A DNA stretch of 55,994 nt, taken from Brevibacterium sp. p3-SID960 (GTDB lineage Bacteria > Actinomycetota > Actinomycetes > Actinomycetales > Brevibacteriaceae). Made by a program: the position numbers and the translations under genes. Within the stretch, counting starts at the first letter, position 1. Every line of letters starts with the position of its first letter. The DNA lies in NCBI RefSeq assembly GCF_025144725.1, contig NZ_JALXKS010000016.1:1-55994 (forward strand), written 5' to 3'. The notes beneath the pieces are model-generated. The model saw only the letters and a program-made list of their open reading frames with translations. It did no database searches and was not told the origin of the DNA. This document shows positions 52,985 to 55,994 of the stretch, piece after piece.

Positions 52985-55818
52985 CGGTTCGTCAGCTGCC
53001 ACGCGTCTTCACCAGAGGCCTCGACGATCTCCAGGCCGGTGTCCGGGTCGATGTCGCCGGGCTGGAAGCCGGCGGCGTCGTCGTCGGTGGCGCCGTCGGT
53101 GGCCAGCGGCGAGTCGTAGGCCTGGTCGGTCTCCGGCATGCCGGCTGCGTCATCCGCGCCCGAGCCGGCCGGCGCCTCGGGTGCGGCTGGCGGGTCTTCG
53201 CCGCGCAGGCGGGCGATGACCTCGGGCAGCTGTTCGGGGGTGATGAGCACGTCGCGGGCCTTCGGGCCCTCCGAGGGGCCGACGATGCCGCGGGATTCGA
53301 GCAGGTCCATGAGCCGGCCGCCCTTGGCGAAGCCGACCCGCAGCTTGCGCTGCAGCATCGACGTCGACCCGAACTGGGTGGTGACGACCTGTTCGGCTGC
53401 CTGGATGAGCAGCTCGAGGTCGTCGCCGATCTCCTCGTCGATGACCTTCTTGGGCTCGTCGACGGCGACGTCCTGGCGGTAGACCGGGGTGAGCTCGCCC
53501 TTGACGTGCTCGACGACGGTGTGGATCTCCGATTCGTTGACCCACGCGCCCTGCACGCGCATCGGCTTGGCTGCGCCCATCGGCAGGAACAGCGCATCGC
53601 CCTGGCCGATGAGCTTCTCGGCGCCCGGCTGGTCGAGCACGACGCGTGAGTCGGCCAGCGAGGAGGTCGCGAACGCCAGACGGGAGGGCACATTGGCCTT
53701 GATGAGGCCGGTGACGACGTCGACCGAGGGCCGCTGGGTGGCGAGCACGAGGTGGATGCCGGCGGCGCGGGCGAGCTGAGTGATCCGCTGGACGGAGGCC
53801 TCGACATCGCGGGGGGCGACCATCATGAGGTCGGCGAGCTCGTCGATGACGACGAGCAGGTACGGGTACGGGTGGAGTTCGCGCTCCGAGCCGGGAGGCG
53901 CGGTGACGGTGCCCTCGCGGACGGCCTTGTTGAACTCCTTGACGTGCTTGAATCCGAAATGGGCCAGGTCGTCGTACCGGGTGTCCATCTCCCGCACCAC
54001 CCACTCGAGTGCCTCGGCGGCCTTCTTCGGATCGGTGATGATCGGGGTGATGAGGTGCGGGATGCCGGCGTAGATCGTGAGCTCGACGCGTTTCGGGTCG
54101 ACGAGGATCATGCGCACCTCGTCGGGGGTTGCGCGCATCATGATCGAGGTGATCATCGAGTTGACGAAGCTCGACTTGCCCGAGCCGGTCGCACCGGCGA
54201 CGAGCAGGTGCGGCATCTTCGCCAGATCGGCGACGACGAAGCCGCCTTCGACGTCCTTGCCGAGGCCGACGACCATCGGGTTCTCCGTCTGCCGGGCGGC
54301 CTGCGAGCGCAGCACATCGCCGAGGGCGACGGTTTCGCGGTCGGTGTTGGGGATCTCGATGCCGATCGCCCGCTTGCCCGGAATCGGGGAGATGATCCGC
54401 ACATCGGGGCTGGCAACGGCGTAGGCGATGTTCTTCGACAGCGCGGTGACCTTCTCGACCTTGACGCCGGTGCCGAGCTCGACGATGTAGCGGGTGACGG
54501 TCGGGCCGCGGGAGAATCCGGTGACGTGGGCGTCGATGCCGAACTGGTCGAACACCTCGCGCAGAGATTCGACGACCCGGTCGTTGGCCTCCGAGCGCTC
54601 CTTGGCCGGCGGGCCAGCGACGAGCGCGTCGGAGGAGGGCAGCGTGTAGGTGACATCGCCGGCCAGGGTGAGCTGTTCGGTGCGTTCGGGCAGCTCGCCG
54701 GTGGCCTGCGGGGCCGGGGTCGAGACGTTGGGCACCGTGCCTGCGGCCGCGCCGGCGGCCGTGCTGCCCGCTCCCGAGGCGCCGAGCACGCGGGTGGCGG
54801 CGTCCTCCCGGATCTTCGCGGCGTCCTGTTCGGCCTTGGTCGGGCGGCGCTCGCCGGGCTTGGGCCCGGGTGCGTCGACATCGTAGAGCTCATCGTGCAC
54901 CGGCGTGTCACCGGTGACGTCGTTCTCGTGGATGTAGGCCTTGTCGTAGGCCGGGTCGACGTCCGGGTCGGCGGCGGCCTTGGCCAGCTCGGCTTCGACG
55001 TCGAGCTTCTTCTTCCGCGACCGGCGCTTGGAGCCCATCGGCTTGAGCGTGTTCGTCTGCCGGCCTTCGCTCACGAGGTCATCGGCGGCCGGGGCCGCGT
55101 CCTCGTCGGCGTGGGCCGGCTGGGTGTGTCCGGTCAGTGCGCAGTAGGCGTCGTAGATGCGCTGCGGGATCCGGTTGACCGGGGTGGCGGTGATGACGAG
55201 GACGGAGAACAGGCCGAGCAGCACGAGCAGCGGCACGGCGACATACGAGGTGGTGGCTGCGACCAGCGGCGAGGAGATGATGAAGCCGAGTGCGCCGCCG
55301 CCGTTGATGAGCGCGGCATGCGAGTTGGCGAACGTCGGGGTGCCCACGGCGATGTGCGCCAGGCCTGCGGCGGCGAAGACGAAGCCGATGAGGCCGATGA
55401 GGATGCGGTTGTTGCCGCGGGTTTCGCGGCCGCGCAGGAACAGCCGCAGCGCGTAGCCGAGCAGCAGCACCGGCAGGGCGAGGGCGACCCGGCCGAAGGT
55501 GCCTTCGACGACGGCGCGCACGCCGTCACCGAACGGGCCGGGGATGTGCCACCATTCGAAGGCGGCGAAGACGATGGCGAGGCCGACGAGGAAGAAGGCC
55601 GTGCCGTCGCGGCGGTTGGGATTGTCGTCGTCGGGTGTCTCGGTGAACACGTTGCGGGCGCGGTTGCCTGCCATATGTGCCACTCCCATCCATGCCCCAG
55701 TGAACACGCTGGGTCCCTGGGTGTCCTGAGTCCCCTTGGGGCCGCGCGCAGCGGGAGCGGCCTGCGTGCCGCGCCTCTTGCGTCCGGTACCAGCGGGGGA
55801 AGTCGTACTGGTCGCCAT
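52981..55818 (-). CDS. ftsK: DNA translocase FtsK/SpoIIIE
   Basis: 945 residues. Four membrane helices (about 55-200), an acidic linker (about 220-380), then the RecA-like motor with Walker A GATGSGKSSF (about 541), Walker B ILLVDPKRVE-type MILVDPKRVEL, and a C-terminal gamma domain (STSMLQRKLRVGFAKGGRLMDLLE, about 840) that reads orienting sequences. It pumps chromosomes at the septum. TACGAT (55831-55826) is 7 nt before ATG 55818, a leaderless pattern. Confidence 0.95.
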   Translation of the reverse strand: MATSTTSPAGTGRKRRGTQAAPAARGPKGTQDTQGPSVFTGAWMGVAHMAGNRARNVFTETPDDDNPNRRDGTAFFLVGLAIVFAAFEWWHIPGPFGDGVRAVVEGTFGRVALALPVLLLGYALRLFLRGRETRGNNRILIGLIGFVFAAAGLAHIAVGTPTFANSHAALINGGGALGFIISSPLVAATTSYVAVPLLVLLGLFSVLVITATPVNRIPQRIYDAYCALTGHTQPAHADEDAAPAADDLVSEGRQTNTLKPMGSKRRSRKKKLDVEAELAKAAADPDVDPAYDKAYIHENDVTGDTPVHDELYDVDAPGPKPGERRPTKAEQDAAKIREDAATRVLGASGAGSTAAGAAAGTVPNVSTPAPQATGELPERTEQLTLAGDVTYTLPSSDALVAGPPAKERSEANDRVVESLREVFDQFGIDAHVTGFSRGPTVTRYIVELGTGVKVEKVTALSKNIAYAVASPDVRIISPIPGKRAIGIEIPNTDRETVALGDVLRSQAARQTENPMVVGLGKDVEGGFVVADLAKMPHLLVAGATGSGKSSFVNSMITSIMMRATPDEVRMILVDPKRVELTIYAGIPHLITPIITDPKKAAEALEWVVREMDTRYDDLAHFGFKHVKEFNKAVREGTVTAPPGSERELHPYPYLLVVIDELADLMMVAPRDVEASVQRITQLARAAGIHLVLATQRPSVDVVTGLIKANVPSRLAFATSSLADSRVVLDQPGAEKLIGQGDALFLPMGAAKPMRVQGAWVNESEIHTVVEHVKGELTPVYRQDVAVDEPKKVIDEEIGDDLELLIQAAEQVVTTQFGSTSMLQRKLRVGFAKGGRLMDLLESRGIVGPSEGPKARDVLITPEQLPEVIARLRGEDPPAAPEAPAGSGADDAAGMPETDQAYDSPLATDGATDDDAAGFQPGDIDPDTGLEIVEASGEDAWQLTNR

Positions 55819-55823
55819 GATGC

Positions 55824-55994
55824 CTATCGTAGGAGCGCGGCGGCAGGCCGGGCCGAATTTGGCTCGGCGTGTAGGGAAATGGCGCGGCGGCTGCCGCCTG
55901 TGCGGACACTGCCGCGTGTGCGGCGGCTGCCGGGCGTGCGGCGGCTGCCGGGCGTGCGGCGGCTGCCGCCTGTGCGGGCACTGCCGGGCGTGCG
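55824..55994 (-). CDS. Possible C-terminal end of an upstream gene, repeat-rich
   Basis: One minus frame runs from the right edge to TAG at 55826-55824, giving RTPGSR-type hexapeptides and then AISLHAEPNSARPAAALLR. An alternative frame gives ARPAAA repeats but runs on into ftsK with no stop. Which, if either, is translated cannot be decided without the upstream sequence. Confidence 0.3.
   Translation of the reverse strand, partial: RTPGSARTGGSRRTPGSRRTPGSRRTRGSVRTGGSRRAISLHAEPNSARPAAALLR
55884..55994. repeat. 18-bp tandem repeat array, 6 units plus part
   Basis: Units start at 55884, 55902, 55920, 55938, 55956 and 55974, core GCGGCGGCTGCCGGGCGT. Variants carry GACAC or GGCAC in the middle and GCCTGT or GCGTGT at the end. 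The array continues past the window. Confidence 0.9.

Noticed and set aside
55884..55994. CRISPR array
   Set aside because: Units are contiguous 18-mers with no spacers and no cas genes nearby.

Overview
This is a high-GC, densely packed chromosomal window. Gene content and order point to an actinobacterium, most likely a Micrococcales member of Brevibacterium type (inferred from layout, not proven). Indicators are the argCJBDFRGH cluster followed by tyrS and a 16S rRNA leader, a PriA-type HisA, a standalone ClgR-type regulator with DUF3046 and recA-recX, DUF1844 beside infC, and CGAAC-N4-GTTCG LexA boxes. I saw no phage, insertion sequence, CRISPR array or tRNA gene. Almost all of it is core chromosome.

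Layout. 1-440: leader and two look-alike promoters of an rRNA operon whose 16S gene lies off the left edge. 441-3990: a CPBP protease, a TAXI-type binding-protein fragment, tyrS and a decayed pabB. 3979-12798: the complete arginine operon, reading leftwards, with paired ARG boxes before argC and again before argJ. 12843-20422: a quinone oxidoreductase, then pheS-pheT-SDR-aarF. 20572-23790: a broken methyltransferase, an MFS exporter and a broken panB. 23785-27495: two methyltransferases, then infC-rpmI-rplT behind a leader with a 25-codon open frame running into a terminator-like hairpin, and DUF1844. 27526-30588: M20 amidohydrolase and AbgT transporter. 30821-32900: Fur-family regulator and catalase. 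33007-38246: uridine kinase and a compact hisC-hisB-(membrane protein)-hisH-priA-sseB operon. 38256-43380: LysM protein divergent from lexA, then dinG and hflX. 43456-48059: RsmC-like enzyme, miaB-miaA-dapF and an SdpI-like protein with a coupled short upstream frame. 48081-55994: recX, recA, DUF3046, clgR, cinA, pgsA, an Ldh-type dehydrogenase, ftsK and an 18-bp tandem repeat running off the right edge.

How the parts fit. Arginine and histidine synthesis look complete for the genes present here. The visible copies of panB (pantothenate) and pabB (p-aminobenzoate, PABA) are ruined. The AbgT/M20 pair is the type of system that imports and cleaves p-aminobenzoyl-glutamate, so PABA salvage may replace synthesis (inference). 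The SOS circuit is well represented: lexA, a LysM partner, recA and recX, with recognisable LexA boxes before lexA and recA.

A recurring trait is a -10 hexamer such as TAGACT placed 6-8 nt before the start codon without a Shine-Dalgarno, which predicts many leaderless mRNAs. I found no wholly new multi-gene system. The most interesting candidates are the infC leader, the membrane protein inside the his operon, and the PABA loss/salvage pairing.
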